Source: Panopea generosa (Eukaryota; Mollusca; Bivalvia; Adapedonta; Hiatellidae). From it: 64,000 nucleotides of DNA. Position numbers and translations under genes: made by a program. The stretch spans positions 14,582,086 through 14,646,085 of the forward strand of contig CM055902.1 of the NCBI GenBank assembly GCA_029582155.1, in the 5' to 3' direction. Below are positions 26,701-37,585 of the stretch, in pieces (the first letter of the stretch is position 1; every line of letters starts with the position of its first letter). Below the pieces are notes generated by a model. It had not been told where the DNA came from, did not search any database, and saw only the letters and a program-made list of their open reading frames with translations.

Positions 26701-28142
26701 TTGTTGATGGATTACTGTCAGAACAAATTTTGCAAGTTTAAATGAACGAACATTTGTTTGCCGGCCACGGAATTCGAACCGGATCGCCTGGGCGACAAAC
26801 AGCTTATTAAATCACATGACAACGAAAAGAATAAATAACTAACCAAATATAGAGTAACAAAATTAGAAAGTATGGAAAATAGTTCCAGGCTAGCTGATTT
26901 GTATCTCAAAACAAAATTGGAATAATCGGTGGTGTGGAATTCAATTGTTGAACTATTTCGCGACGTTCTTCGGTGTTTGTAAGAAATAACAATCAAAGAA
27001 CATCTATCCTACGAGGCTTCGAAACTCGACCTCTTAACCAAGGCAAATTTCCCCAGGTAATCAAATAATTCACTCAATGATTACTACGGAGATATAACAC
27101 GCAATATAGCGGAATATTATTTGAATGGTTAATGGTTTGTTAATTTCATTCTGTAACACTGCGAGAGAGTTATATTTTCATATTTTAAAGAAGAATTAAT
27201 GGAGGACACTTAACGCATTGCCAACACATATGCGATGTGCTATGTTATAAGAAACATAATGATTAAAATAATAATAATATGAATAATAATATATCGCTTT
27301 ATGCTCTTGGTTTGTTTCTTTTTGTTTAATAATCAGTGCGTTATCATTTTGACATTTTATTGAAAAAGAGTACCACTTAATTTTAAAACGATTACAATAA
27401 ATCTAACAAATCCATGTTATGACGTTTTCAAACATAATTTTAGTGCAATCGAAACTGACTTTGAGCAACGTACCACATTTCCGTCGTAAAGTATTATTTG
27501 TATACGTTGTTTACTTTATGACTTACTGAATTCCATTAATTGATAAATTGTTTTATAAAACCTAGTGTAGTATAAAAAGTGTAAACTATAATTAAATCGA
27601 AAGATAACCGCTATGTCAAAGTGAATAAAATAATTGGTATAGTTGATAAACGGCGGGAGCTACATTTTAGAGCTTCCACTTGTTTCAGAGTATTACATAA
27701 ACATTACTTAAAATTAAAATATGTTTCAAAGTTTTGAAGAAAGACATTGTTCATATTGCGTAGTTACAAATAAAAAAATAAATGTCCAAAAGGAAAAATT
27801 GCAAGCAAAGGGCATATCCACTACAACTGTGAAAACATAATTAATACAGTAAAGAAACAGAACATCGCCATCTCGGAAAGATCAACAGAAAAAGTGTTCA
27901 TCAAGTAAAATTGTAGACTCTTAACAATTGCTTATTTTCAATTACATTATGCAGTTTATAATTAAATTAAACGTTTCGTTCTGAAACAAACATTATTAGG
28001 TTAAAACTACAGAAATCGGTAGAAAAATATATCATAGAAAAGTATTTGACCATGTAGCTAAGATAAATTATATAGAAACAATACTTATATCATTATTTCA
28101 ATAGCAATACAATACATCCTTTCAGAAATAAACACTTACCAT
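15576..28142 (-). CDS. Gene A: GPI-anchored four-CCP plus EGF-like protein (8 exons, 327 aa)
   Basis: Spliced minus-strand gene. Exons in order: 28142-28140 (ATG only, end of exon 1), 25436-25370, 24540-24364, 19654-19478, 18404-18228, 17105-16938, 16199-16071, 15661-15576 (stop TAG). Coding length is 984 nt, open throughout, with every module junction in phase 1. Protein: residues 2-23 hydrophobic signal peptide; CCP modules at 24-82, 83-141, 142-200 and 201-256, each with four cysteines and the conserved Trp before the last Cys; a six-Cys EGF-like module at 257-299; then a short Asp-Pro-Asp-Asn-Ser linker and a hydrophobic C-terminus ending at the stop, as in a GPI-attachment signal. CCP and EGF modules usually bind proteins or glycans, as in complement regulators, adhesion proteins and invertebrate lectin-like receptors. 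A membrane-anchored binding role is inferred and the ligand is unknown. A paralogue (gene B) lies upstream. The exon assembly is a reading from splice signals, without transcript support. Confidence 0.82.
16071..16199 (-). CDS. Gene A exon 7: EGF-like module
   Basis: 129 nt, phase 1-1, acceptor GCTCATAG and donor GAAG|GTAATA. Encodes DSFGACTGNPKTC, then TECVEDRCVCSDGYYKDGDSC: six cysteines in an EGF-like order with the typical CxC and a Gly-Tyr between Cys5 and Cys6. It is one exon per module, like the CCP exons. A broken copy of the same exon lies at 20247-20374. Confidence 0.82.
16236..16436 (+). repeat. GC-rich patch with poly-C, possible SINE
   Basis: Lies in gene A's intron between the EGF and last CCP exons. 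It has a B-box-like AGGTTCAAGCTCC followed by a C14-type run. The open plus frame across it looks like chance. Confidence 0.35.
16938..17105 (-). CDS. Gene A exon 6: CCP/sushi module 4
   Basis: 168 nt, phase 1-1, acceptor TATTACAG and donor GCAG|GTAGCG. Encodes DCSSLDNIENGAV, ATYTCKNGYTLS, TRTCDAG, TWSD and EPKC, a complete and slightly shorter CCP with four Cys and the Trp. It is clearly diverged from modules 1-3, so it is an older member of the array. Confidence 0.88.
17692..17761. repeat. (TC)n microsatellite
   Basis: About 70 bp of TC dinucleotides with one TTTC break, inside gene A's intron between exons 5 and 6. It generates an Arg-Glu repeat frame on the minus strand. Confidence 0.95.
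18022..19260. repeat. Tandem duplication around the CCP exon, unit 1
   Basis: This unit, containing exon 5, matches 19264-19985 from the GAAAGAATCATAACCG start through the exon and its flanks to TTTTCAATAATAAT. Unit 2 lacks about 0.5 kb corresponding roughly to 18600-19105 of this unit (a loss there or an insertion here). The two units abut. Confidence 0.85.
18228..18404 (-). CDS. Gene A exon 5: CCP/sushi module 3
   Basis: 177 nt, phase 1-1, with the same splice-site sequences as exon 4. Encodes DCDALADSDVINGAV... through YSCDAGYSLNG, TRTCQAG, TWTG and TCDGD. It is the recent duplicate of exon 4. Nine base differences separate the exons and seven residues differ, all outside the cysteines and the Trp. 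The surrounding intron sequence is duplicated too. Confidence 0.88.
19264..19985. repeat. Tandem duplication around the CCP exon, unit 2
   Basis: Second, shorter unit, containing exon 4. Left and right parts align with unit 1 at high identity, including the splice sites. The reading frame is kept because the exon is phase 1-1, so the duplication added a module without disturbing the protein. Confidence 0.85.
19478..19654 (-). CDS. Gene A exon 4: CCP/sushi module 2
   Basis: 177 nt, phase 1-1, acceptor TTTTAG at 19660-19655 and donor ATG|GTATGG. Encodes DCDSLADSDVINGAV... through YSCDAGYSLNG, TRTCQAG, TWTG and TCDGD, a complete CCP with four Cys and the Trp. It lies in the second unit of a tandem duplication and differs from exon 5 at nine bases. 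Confidence 0.88.
20247..20374 (-). pseudogene. Dead duplicate of the EGF-like exon of gene A
   Basis: The minus strand keeps an acceptor (TTCATAG), a donor (TCAG|GTAATA) and recognisable EGF codons: DDRANGECVVG, then a TAA stop, then CFCCDGYYKHVDICV. It is 128 nt against 129 nt in the live exon (16071-16199); the missing base and the in-frame TAA make it non-coding. It lies between CCP exons 3 and 4, so an ancestral gene or allele had an extra EGF module there. The splice sites still look usable, so occasional inclusion is possible. Confidence 0.75.
21490..21925 (-). repeat. Unidentified ~640-bp repeat family (R4)
   Basis: ACATGGCCATGTTCGATCG, TACAGAATCGAAACATATAT, TTTAACCCTATCCTACGTTA and CGTCGGTATAGCACATTAAA align in reverse with copies at 23640, 31905 and 32546. 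Located in gene A's long intron between exons 3 and 4. Confidence 0.78.
22593..22795 (-). repeat. tRNA-derived SINE, family 1
   Basis: GCCATCGAAGGCTTATAGAC, CCTGGGATCGTAGAAGG and GCGGCCGGGTGGGTTTCGAA complement the family body. The tRNA head is truncated. Confidence 0.72.
23394..23431. repeat. (GAT)n simple repeat
   Basis: GATAATGATAATGACGATGA and (GAT)5 follow one another in gene A's intron 3. Confidence 0.85.
23566..23640 (-). repeat. SINE family 2 fragment
   Basis: TTTTTAGAATGAGGTTAAAC, GCCATTTGTAAC and ATCCAGTTTTATT resemble the 3' portion of the copy at 13580. Confidence 0.45.
23641..24225 (+). repeat. Unidentified ~640-bp repeat family (R3)
   Basis: GGTAATTTTGATTTGAAGCC, AATCCATACATCCGTCGAAT, AAACATGGCCATGTTTACGA and AAGGTATATTCCTCCT align with 31905-33100. 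It ends about 140 bp from gene A's CCP1 exon. Confidence 0.8.
24364..24540 (-). CDS. Gene A exon 3: CCP/sushi module 1
   Basis: 177 nt, phase 1-1, flanked by TTTATTACAG and AAAG|GTAGTG. It translates without stops to a CCP module: CDDL..., TNGAV, ATYSCETGYTL, TRTCEVGG, TWSG and a final Cys. This is the closest gene A module to the single CCP of gene B; both keep the GYTLS and TATRTC blocks. Its N-terminal residue is Val (split codon G|TC), where the other modules have Asp. Confidence 0.87.
25370..25436 (-). CDS. Gene A exon 2: signal peptide, GC-AG donor
   Basis: Sixty-seven coding bases follow the acceptor CTATTTCAG, in phase 0 after the ATG of exon 1. They encode Glu-Gln-Leu-Ser, then a hydrophobic core (ALCVLLCMSCVY) and Arg-Tyr-Ser-Ser-Ala, a typical signal peptide with a plausible cleavage site at the final Ser-Ser-Ala. 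The exon must end after GCAG to hand over in phase 1 to the CCP exon. That makes the donor GCAAGT, a GC rather than GT splice site. Gene B uses the same non-canonical donor at the same position. Confidence 0.8.
25780..26640. repeat. Degenerate minisatellite in gene A intron 1
   Basis: The motif TATTTCAAAGAA, then A/GTC, then CAATCTCCAA recurs at irregular ~45-65 bp spacing across 0.85 kb. Highly diverged. Confidence 0.6.
26756..26825 (-). repeat. tRNA-like SINE head
   Basis: Minus strand GATCCGGTTCGAATTCCGTG is B-box-like, with a CCGGC end. No cloverleaf that I can pair. Confidence 0.4.
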
Positions 28143-28187
28143 ACTGCCGCTGTTTGTATCTGTCTTCCTTTCTCTGGAGTATGTGTT
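28140..28187 (-). CDS. Gene A exon 1: 5' UTR ending in the start codon
   Basis: Reading the minus strand, ATG occupies 28142-28140 and is followed at once by the donor GTAAGT (28139-28134). The start codon is therefore the last three bases of exon 1. A TATA box lies about 70 bp upstream of the ATG, so the transcript should begin near 28187 (inferred from the usual 25-30 bp spacing). Gene B's exon 1 has the same design and alignable sequence (an AGAAAGGA-type stretch followed by CAGAC/CAGA repeats), which supports it as real. Confidence 0.75.
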
Positions 28188-28212
28188 CCACGACGCGTTG
28201 CGACGCTTTGGT

Positions 28213-28219
28213 TTATATA
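28213..28219 (-). promoter_or_regulatory. Gene A TATA box
   Basis: The minus strand reads CTATATAAACCAAA about 70 bp upstream of the ATG. The same CTATATAAAC(C/T)AAA block stands at an equivalent distance upstream of gene B's ATG, although the surrounding sequence has diverged. Confidence 0.72.
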
Positions 28220-28837
28220 GTGGTATAGAAGTGGTACGCGTTTATTGTAGAAAGTCTCTGTCTTTTTTTACTCATTAAATGCGAATGATTTGTTACAGTG
28301 GGCATATATTAACAATTGCCTCAACAACTCAAAACTACTTCACCATAATATTATGATGTAAAATACAAGGGATTTATTACACAAACACTACGATGTTACC
28401 ATGCTGGGATGACACGTTTACAATATGAGCAATGTCAACGTATTTTGTCACTTTCGAAAGCGAGTAAACTTGCTCAAGAGACAGGTAAATACAAAATAAA
28501 TTACTTATGGAAATTGATAGCTATTATATAGCTTTTGAGTCTTACCAAACAACTTATTGCATTTGTAATATGAATGAACCGAAACAGTGTTGAAAATAAC
28601 CAATATAAAAGGACTCAATAATAAACGCAATTGGATATTGATTGATTAAAATGACCAAATGCGTATCTCGACGGTTTGAGTGAGATCGCTTCAATTATTT
28701 AAACGGCAAAGAAGGTGACAACTTCGCTATACCGCATATTGCTATGCTATATAAGTATTGTATCGTAGTGACCAAATTAAACACAGATTCGTAGAATAAA
28801 TTGACTAGGACAACCTCATTGTTTTAACAAGTTCAAG

Positions 28838-28859
28838 TGATATCAGATATCTGATATCA
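28838..28859. repeat. 22-bp perfect palindrome upstream of gene A
   Basis: TGATATCAGAT followed by its exact reverse complement, about 620 bp upstream of the TATA box. The corresponding place upstream of gene B reads GATACCAGATCCGA, so the palindrome is not conserved. Confidence 0.8.
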
Positions 28860-29789
28860 TTATTTGATACACGCATTATAACATTGCACTTACTATCTCT
28901 GTGCAAACGGGAGGTCAGTAAGAACACGCGATTTCGCACACGTGTATATATAATGTACATCTAATTCTTCATTAGTAAGCTTCAGATACGACACTCGTTA
29001 TAAAAAAGGAGCAAAAACAAATTATATCATGTTACTGCAAAGTCCACCCAGTTTTATAAATTACAACTGTATCATCAATATACATGTAATATGGTCCATC
29101 TATATCCAAACCATAGGTAAATCTGCATTATAATATCGTTAATAGATAGCGTTGTAGTTGGTAACATACTTATTCTTGGTTAACATTGCCATAAAATAAA
29201 TCTGGCACACCATCAATTTGACGATTTATTCTCTTGCATTCTTGCAAATTTCCTGCAACTTTTGGACGCATATCAGCTCAACGTTATTTTTCACATACCC
29301 ACTATGCATTTTGGTACGGCACATATGTCTTTAAAGTTTTTATTAGAAAATGCAAGTTACCGTATCATTGCCTGGCGAGTGCCGTTCACTCAGATATTTC
29401 AGCAAAAAGGTACAAAATACAAAGTTGAATTAAAACAAATGTTAATACAACATTTGTATTACTTCAGACTCCTTCTTGTGTCTTTTTAAACTTAAATTTT
29501 CCGTATTTTGTTGATCCGCGTAAACAATTATGTTCTATGCAAATCTCTCTTTAGCACCATCAGATTTCAATAGAAAAATCTGAAGGGCACATATATCAAT
29601 AATAAACGAATTGAAACAATCAAATCTTATTTGTTCAAAATAAATTACCTGTCAAGTGAATCTTCATTTTTTCATAACACCTCGAATACTTTGATTCAAC
29701 GGATGCCGTATGATATATTAACGTGTTGGTTGTGTATGCTTTCAGCACAGTAGAAGATTGCACTTCAGCTATTTAATGCGATATTGAAT

Positions 29790-30520
29790 AGTCGAAACAA
29801 TTTCATTATGGCTATATTATAAACGCTCAATATTACGTATGCTGCCTGTGAAATTTAAGACATAGTCATTTTGTGGTCCTCTTACACCGATTAAGTGTTT
29901 TCGTAATTTAGATCATAATGTGTTGAAGATGGCGTTACATGTACGTCCTATTACATTCTTTCTAGTAACTCTTAAGCGGTGATATTTTTTGTTTGGTCAT
30001 CCACGCCCTTGTTATGATATTACGAAATGGTGGTAGTAAAATGGATTAAGAACACATATGAACTTCTTTCACTCCTCTGATTTATTTGTATCATTGAGCT
30101 AATTCGGTGTTGTGAATTGAATACAGTTGAAGCCACTGCTAGGGGAGTATTGTAAGGAATGGTGCTTGTTTCATTTCCCTCTCATGATCTGATTCAATAA
30201 AAGCTTTGAGAGTCCTCTGTGTCCGAGTGGTCTCAGGCGCCGTCTCAAGATTATTGACCTCTCACCGCTAGGGTCGTAGGTTCGAGTCCAGCTTGATCAG
30301 AAAACTTTATGTGAGAAAATTGCCAGTTACTTGAGGAATGATGGTGTTTCAACTCAGATTCATTCTGAGGTAATCATCCACCATTAAAACAGGATATGCC
30401 ATATATAGCGTTAAATGTGCTGAAAATGAATAAAAAACCCATTCCATTCAATAGAAGCACAGAATCAAGAAGCTCATTCAATCTTTCTTGAAAATAGAAA
30501 AAGCAGTGTTAAATAAAGTA
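29790..30520 (+). repeat. Local duplication D, copy 1
   Basis: Matches 34480-34990 in blocks: AATGTGTTGAA(G/A)(A/C)TGGCGTTAC, ACTCTTAAGCGGTGAT with CTCTTAAATGGTGATGC, CACTCCTC with CGCTCCTC, and AATCAAGAAGCTCATTCAAT. A family-2 SINE interrupts this copy. Confidence 0.72.
30205..30445 (+). repeat. Full-length tRNA-derived SINE, family 2, with target-site duplication
   Basis: Head resembles a Leu/Ser-type tRNA (TGTCCGAGTGGTCTCAGGCG as A box, GGTTCGAGTCC as B box), with a body and an A-rich end. It is flanked by 13-bp direct repeats ATTCAATAAAAGC (30192-30204) and ATTCAATAGAAGC (30446-30458). Absent at the matching point of the duplicate at 34.9 kb. Confidence 0.85.
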
Positions 30521-30555
30521 AATAAAGCCGAGTCTGCTTTTTCTATTTCAGGCAT

Positions 30556-31705
<1,150 letters not shown>

Positions 31706-31904
31706 GCTGGTTTTGACCTGTTGTTCAAATAATTATCAACCGTGATGTCCAAATTTCACTAGCAGTCGTAGAGCTAGTCAGAAATGAGAATATTGTTTTG
31801 GAATCCAGTTCCCTGTAAGTGAAAAAAAAATTACGGTTTTGTACGTGCACCAAACAGACACGCTATCATAAATGCTATGGACAAATTAGTTGCCACTAGA
31901 CAGC

Positions 31905-32545
31905 AGATGTATATATAACGTGTGTGCACAAAATAATAAATAAATGGTAAGAACAAACTTGTTTTATTATCGCAAAACGTATACCTCATGCGCTATACCG
32001 ACGTTGACGTTTGCTTTAAAGCGTTTTTTGACGTAGGGTAGGGTTAAAAAATTGAATATCATAAAAAATCTAGTTTGTCAATTTTTCAAAAATCTCACAA
32101 TTATTGTACAATATATAGATTGAAAACATATAAAAATTATGCAAATTTTGCTTGGTTCGATTTTTGGTAATTTTGAGTTGAAACCGTTTTTACGAAAAAA
32201 AATCGAGAGAAAAAATAGTTTCCGTTTTTCGCTAGGATTTTCAAAATGTGGTGTTCGTCATAATTTTTGCATCTGTAAATCCATACATCCGTCAAATGTG
32301 TACATGGTGATATATGTTTCTATTCTGTGTATTAGGAATAACTCAACTGAGGTCGAAAAAACGCGATTTTGCTGCTATACATTGGGATGTCAAAAAGGCT
32401 GAACATGGTCATGTTTACGACGTCACATATAAATAGATATTCTATTGACCGCTGCAAAAAAACATATTCACATTGGAAATTTCTTCAAGTTTCATAATAT
32501 ACTAATTGAACCACTGATTTTGAAAATAATTTTACCTTAATCAAC
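31905..32545 (+). repeat. Unidentified ~640-bp repeat family (R2)
   Basis: Longest copy. It starts near GTATATATAACGTGTGTGC, has TACCGACGTTGACGTTTGC and GACGTAGGGTAGGGTTAAA, and ends near ATAATTTTACCTTAA. It stands head-to-tail with R1. Confidence 0.8.
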
Positions 32546-33100
32546 TACCGAAAATCTTATGGTAAACGTGTAGAATTATGCAATATGCTGACGTCTTTTT
32601 TGACGAAGGGTGGGGTTAAATAATTAAAAATAAAAAAAAATCTAGTTTGTCAATTGTTCTTTAAATTACACAATCACTGTGAATCATATTGTTAGAAATC
32701 AAATAAAAATTATTCCAAAATCGCTCGGTTTGTGTTTTGGTAATTTTGATTTGAAGCATTTCTTTCGAAAAAATCGAGAACATTTTCGTTTTTCGCTAAT
32801 AATTTTCAGAATTTGGCGTTCGCTGTAATTATTGCATATGTAAATTCATATATCCGTTGAATGTGTACGTGGTGATATGTGTTTCGATTCTGTACATTCG
32901 GTATAATTTGACTGAGGTCGACAAATACGCGATTTTGCTGCTATAAATCGGGACGTCAAAAAGACCAAACATGGCCATGTCATAGTTAAAAAGTGTTTTA
33001 TTTACCGCAGAAAAAAAGTATATTCAAATTGGAAATTTCTTCTAGTTTCATTACATATCAAATATACCACTGATTTCGAAAATAATTTAAAAGGTGTATT
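32546..33100 (+). repeat. Unidentified ~640-bp repeat family (R1)
   Basis: Same family and orientation as R2, from GACGAAGGGTGGGGTTAAA to AAAAGGTGTATTCCTCCTTA. It directly abuts the LINE fragment at 33105. Confidence 0.8.
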
Positions 33101-33104
33101 CCTC

Positions 33105-34470
33105 CTTAAAGAGCCTACACGGGGAATAATAGATTTTCTAGAATTTAACTTTAAACCAGAAATTGAGCTAAATCTATCAATTAATAATATTAAAGTTTCA
33201 AAAGAAGATTTATTTTCATTTACCAAAAATGTGGCATCGTCTGCAAAAGCTGTATATTTGATAGATAGCTTTATATAGAATTTCTATTGCTAGTATAACA
33301 AATATGGAGAAAGTGGGCATCCTTGTCTAACTCCTCTTTTTATATTAAAATAACCTGAGGAATAAACATTTTTTGATACACAACTTTGTGCATCATTATA
33401 AAATAGTTTTATCCATTTAATAAATTCAATACCAAACTTAAAATATTGCAATGTTTTAAAAACAAAATTATGGTCCAGACTGTCAAACGTTTTTTGCAAA
33501 ATCAGCGAAGAATATCAGTCCCGGTCTATTGTTGTTATTTAAATCGTCAATGCATTCAAAAATTGTCCTTATATTTTCACCAATGTAACGTCCTTTTAAG
33601 AATCCTGTCTGACTGTTATCAATAATGTCTGGTATTACTTTTTTCATTCTATTAGCTATAGTTTTTGTCGCAATTTTATAGTCTACATTATATAAGCTTA
33701 CTGGTCTCCAGTTTGTCAATAATGAAAGGTCTTTGTCTTTTTTAGGTAGAAGCGTTATAATACCTTGATTCTGCAATGGTGTTAAAGTACCATGCATGTA
33801 CGAGTAGTTCATCGATTCAATGTAAAACTGTTTTATGTGATTCCAAAATATTTTATAAAATTATGTTGATAACCCTACGGATCCTGGACTCTTATTATTT
33901 TTCATCTCTTTTAAAGCTAATTTACACTCATATTCAGTTAAAATGCAATTACATCGTTCTTGTTGATTATCATTTAATTTATTAATATTATGATTATTAA
34001 AAAAATTGAAATGTTCGTCACTTGTTTGAACCTTGCTGTATAGTTCTTTATAAAATTGTTTGGTTTCTTCTAATATATCTTTGGATTTTGTAATTTCAAG
34101 ATTATCACATGTGACTCTAATTATTTTTTATGAATTCTGCTCTCTTTTTTTCTAAATTTGAAAAGTATCTTGTATTTTTTTCATAACCTTCAATCCATTC
34201 AGCCCTAGCTCGTAATATAATAACGTTTGCTTTTATATCTATTATATTTGTTAGTTCATTTATTTTATTGTTTAAAACATCTAAAAGGCTATTGTTATTT
34301 GGATCGTTTCATTTCGTACTGTTCCCTTATGGTATTTGGTATTTCTGTTATATCCCAAATAGATTGTCTTATTATTTCTTGATATTCATTTTCTAAAATT
34401 ACACTGTTATTAATTTTAAAATATCCTGGACCATGCGCTTCATGATCTGTATTAATGTTAAAATAAACAA
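33105..34470 (-). mobile_element. Tx1/L1-like LINE fragment (reverse transcriptase)
   Basis: Minus-strand frames give, in order: a pre-RT region (HGPGYFKINNSVILENEYQE), a KNNKSPG motif, LPKKDKDLSLLTNWRPVSL, RMKKVIPDIIDNSQTGFLKG, ADF followed by KTFDSLDH, RGVRQGCPLSPYL, the catalytic-type TAFADDATFLV and SGLKLN. This is the L1/Tx1 RT order. It lacks the endonuclease and the 3' end, and several frameshifts and stops make it inactive. It abuts repeat R1. Confidence 0.85.
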
Positions 34471-34479
34471 TTGAGATTA

Positions 34480-34990
34480 TAAATTTTAAACTGAATGTGT
34501 CTATGTCGTTTTAAACAGAGTCATTGTGTGATCTTCTCGCTTCGAAAATGTGTTTGGCAAATTTAAATTGTAATGTGTTGAAACTGGCGTTACTTACCCC
34601 AATCTTTCCTTTTCTTACAAACGTTTCACTATCAATACAATATAGTATATAAACTAGTATTTATATACTTACCATCATCATGCAGTGTCAAAAGAATACA
34701 CACGTCTATGTTTAATACGTTATCTATCTCTTAAATGGTGATGCTTTATTTGGTGATAATAACACCCATGTCTTTGTCAAGATATTCAATAAGGTTCCCG
34801 CTTAAATGGGTTAAGAAAACGTGAATTACTTTCGCTCCTCAGTTTTAGAATAGGATACTATTTAAGCCGGTGATATACGAGTGGCGTGAGAAATGTTGCA
34901 TGTTTCATCCCTTATCATGAACAGATTCATTTAACGCTTCGAATCAAGAAGCTCATTCAATATTGCTTGAAAATTAAATTCTGCTGAATA
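34480..34990 (+). repeat. Local duplication D, copy 2 (SINE-free)
   Basis: Counterpart of 29790-30520, about 4.5 kb apart, with satellite, R repeats and LINE in between. It holds the empty site for the SINE at 30205. Confidence 0.7.
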
Positions 34991-35858
34991 CGGTATTGAA
35001 AAGTAATACATGCTTAAATATCAGTCATTAACGGATTCAATAAAACCTGCTGTTTCTTCATTTTTGTTGCGTTCCTTGCTTCCAGTCGAACCTTTAAACA
35101 GATTTCATGTAGTGATAGAGCTTCCTCGAGTTATCAATTAAGGAAAACGGGCAGTTGTGTAATAGATATTACGGGTCCGATCTCAGTTTCGTCCTGATAA
35201 CCGTTCATTGACAACACCTGTTACTGGACGGGTTCTATCCAGAAATAGAGATTCAAAATCATTTATCCTTCTGTTTCAAAGCAATAAAACTAGAATTTGA
35301 TGGATATTTTTACAAATACAACCAAACAATAAAACTCTGGGGATTTGTTCAATATTGACATGTCGCCTTCGTAATGGTAGTTTAAGACGAAATATAGCAA
35401 TTTATGAATATTTACGAGATGGATAAAAACTACCGAGCTTAAAAAAACACTGTATATTTATTTATGCAAAGCTATCTACGTAATATATGTTAAGCTATTA
35501 TCCATCGGACCATTTACGACCATTATCTTATTATATATAACAAAATAATTGAAATACGACAGTATCAAAAACGAAACAAACAAATTTTTATTGCTATCGC
35601 GGTTTTAAGTTAGGTGATATTTCTCTAATGTAATTTATGTCTACTCTAGTATAAATAGTGGTACGCTCAGATGCCTGAAATATTATATCGACCAGATTAC
35701 CACTTCTTTTTTTATCACTTGGTTTATGATAACAAGTTTCAACAAGTTTAATGTTTATTGGCAAATCAATAACGATATTTGTTTTTGGCCATTTATAAAA
35801 AACTTAAACCACGTAGGTCTAAAGCAACGACATGTACAAACATATTAAGTAATACACC

Positions 35859-36135
35859 GGGCCCGATTATCTAAGTCGGTAACGCTTCTGACTAGCAATC
35901 CAGGGTTCGAATCCATGCCCGGCAACAGTCTCCTTGATGATTGATATACGACATTGTGACTCATTATCATTCGTTTCCCACCGCTAATTCAAGTGGGAAA
36001 GTAATCAGTTACTTGCGGAGATAGGATGTGCTAGAGTATTTGTTAACCTTTCAGCATCCAAGGAAACAGTGTTTAGGTTAATCAATCGTCTGTTAGCCCT
36101 CGATGGTCTAAAATGACGCTAAATATTCATTCATT
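35859..36135 (+). repeat. Full-length tRNA-derived SINE, family 1
   Basis: Head GGGCCCGATTATCTAAGTCG (A box), GGGTTCGAATCC (B box) and GCCCGGC, then the body (GATTGATATACGACATTGTG, AAGTGGGAAAGTAATCAG, GTTAGCCCTCGATGG) and AATGACGC plus an AT-rich tail. Best reference copy in the window. Confidence 0.85.
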
Positions 36136-37478
36136 TAGGTAAAAATAAATGAAGTTCTAGAGTATTCGTTCAAATTTCAAATGCTTCATTTTTAAATTTA
36201 GATATATAAAACAATTATATTGTTTATTTCTGTTTTGGACGACATAGGCGAATTAAATTAATGAACTGAGGGTCATGACATAACATAAATCCTTCATGCG
36301 GATATCAGAATACCTGGTATAACAATGTATATATGTCCAACAGAAAACAGTGCCTCCAAACGGCATATCCATCACAAAAGTATATAATCAATAAATAGAA
36401 TAATCAGCATTTGTTAATACAGTCAACGCTTGTTTTAGGTCAGTTGCAAACCTGCTCTTGGGTGTAAACCTGATTATATATCCTCATTTTCCCACCTCCA
36501 CCTCCACCTCCTCATATTAAAACGACATATTGAAAACAAAATGTTTTTTTTTAAATTATATTAAATGATAGGTCGACAATTCAGTTTAATTAAGTTGAGT
36601 TTGGTTAACTGGATGGAGAATGGTACGTCCACTAAATGGCTATTTGATTGTTAACGTCAGTACATTTGCAGGCTCACGTTCCCAAACGAATAATAATCAC
36701 ACATTATAATGATTATCATAGTGACAGAAAAACAATAATAATGCCGTTGCATACAAACAAATGCCCAGAATTGTATACTATAAAGTAAAGTAGCAACCGT
36801 GTGACTTGGTTAACCACAATATAAGTTGCATTTCTGTATTTTTTTCTGAACATGCGCAGCAGCAATATTTCTGTTGTTTAATCCACAAGGCACAATATTG
36901 AAAAGAGTACTCATATTACTGAACATGCGCCCTAGTCAATCAACCACTATAGGGAAACCTTTCCTTCAAAAGTTGCCTTGTCAGGCCATCATCAAGTGCC
37001 GTGTCATTCCGGTTGGCCAACTGTAATTCTAGTATGGATCAATCTTAAAAATTGCAATGCATTGTAGAATCAAAATAGTATTATAGTCTATTTGCTCAGA
37101 TTTCGTGATACGGTTTAAGAAATACCTTTTAAAGTCTCTGATATGATAATGCATCAAGATCTGACATACTGAGCGTGTAAGTTACATAATAATAAACATC
37201 AAGTATCAATGTCAATACAAACCATGTCACAGAAGTGAATTGTAATTTATGTATTGGATTTGAAAATGATATGACAATGACTGTATGTGATAGCATTTAG
37301 GAAATAACTTTGTAATTTGTGATAACGCTAGTCAAGATTCGTTTTATTAAAAAATATATTATTGAAATTTATTGAAACAAATCAGTGAATACGTTTGAAA
37401 AGTAAACCTCATTTGATACAAGTACATATTAAGTACAATGTGACATGATAAAAGTACAATATGAAATTATCGCTTCTT

Positions 37479-37585
37479 CTTGCGGAAGGACGTTGTGTCT
37501 ACTAAAATTCATTCCGAGGTCATCCACCACCAATAAAACTTGAAATACCATTTATAACCCGAAATGTGTTAAAATTTATCCCTGT
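37479..37585 (+). repeat. SINE family 2, 3' portion
   Basis: TTGCGGAAGGACG, ATTCATTCCGAGGTCATCCA, CCACCAATAAAACTTG and a GAAATGTGTTAAAAT end match the body of 30205-30445. Confidence 0.65.

Noticed and set aside
32139-32402. 87-codon plus frame in repeat R2
   Set aside because: The equivalent frames in the other R copies have stops, so it is not evidence of a live gene.
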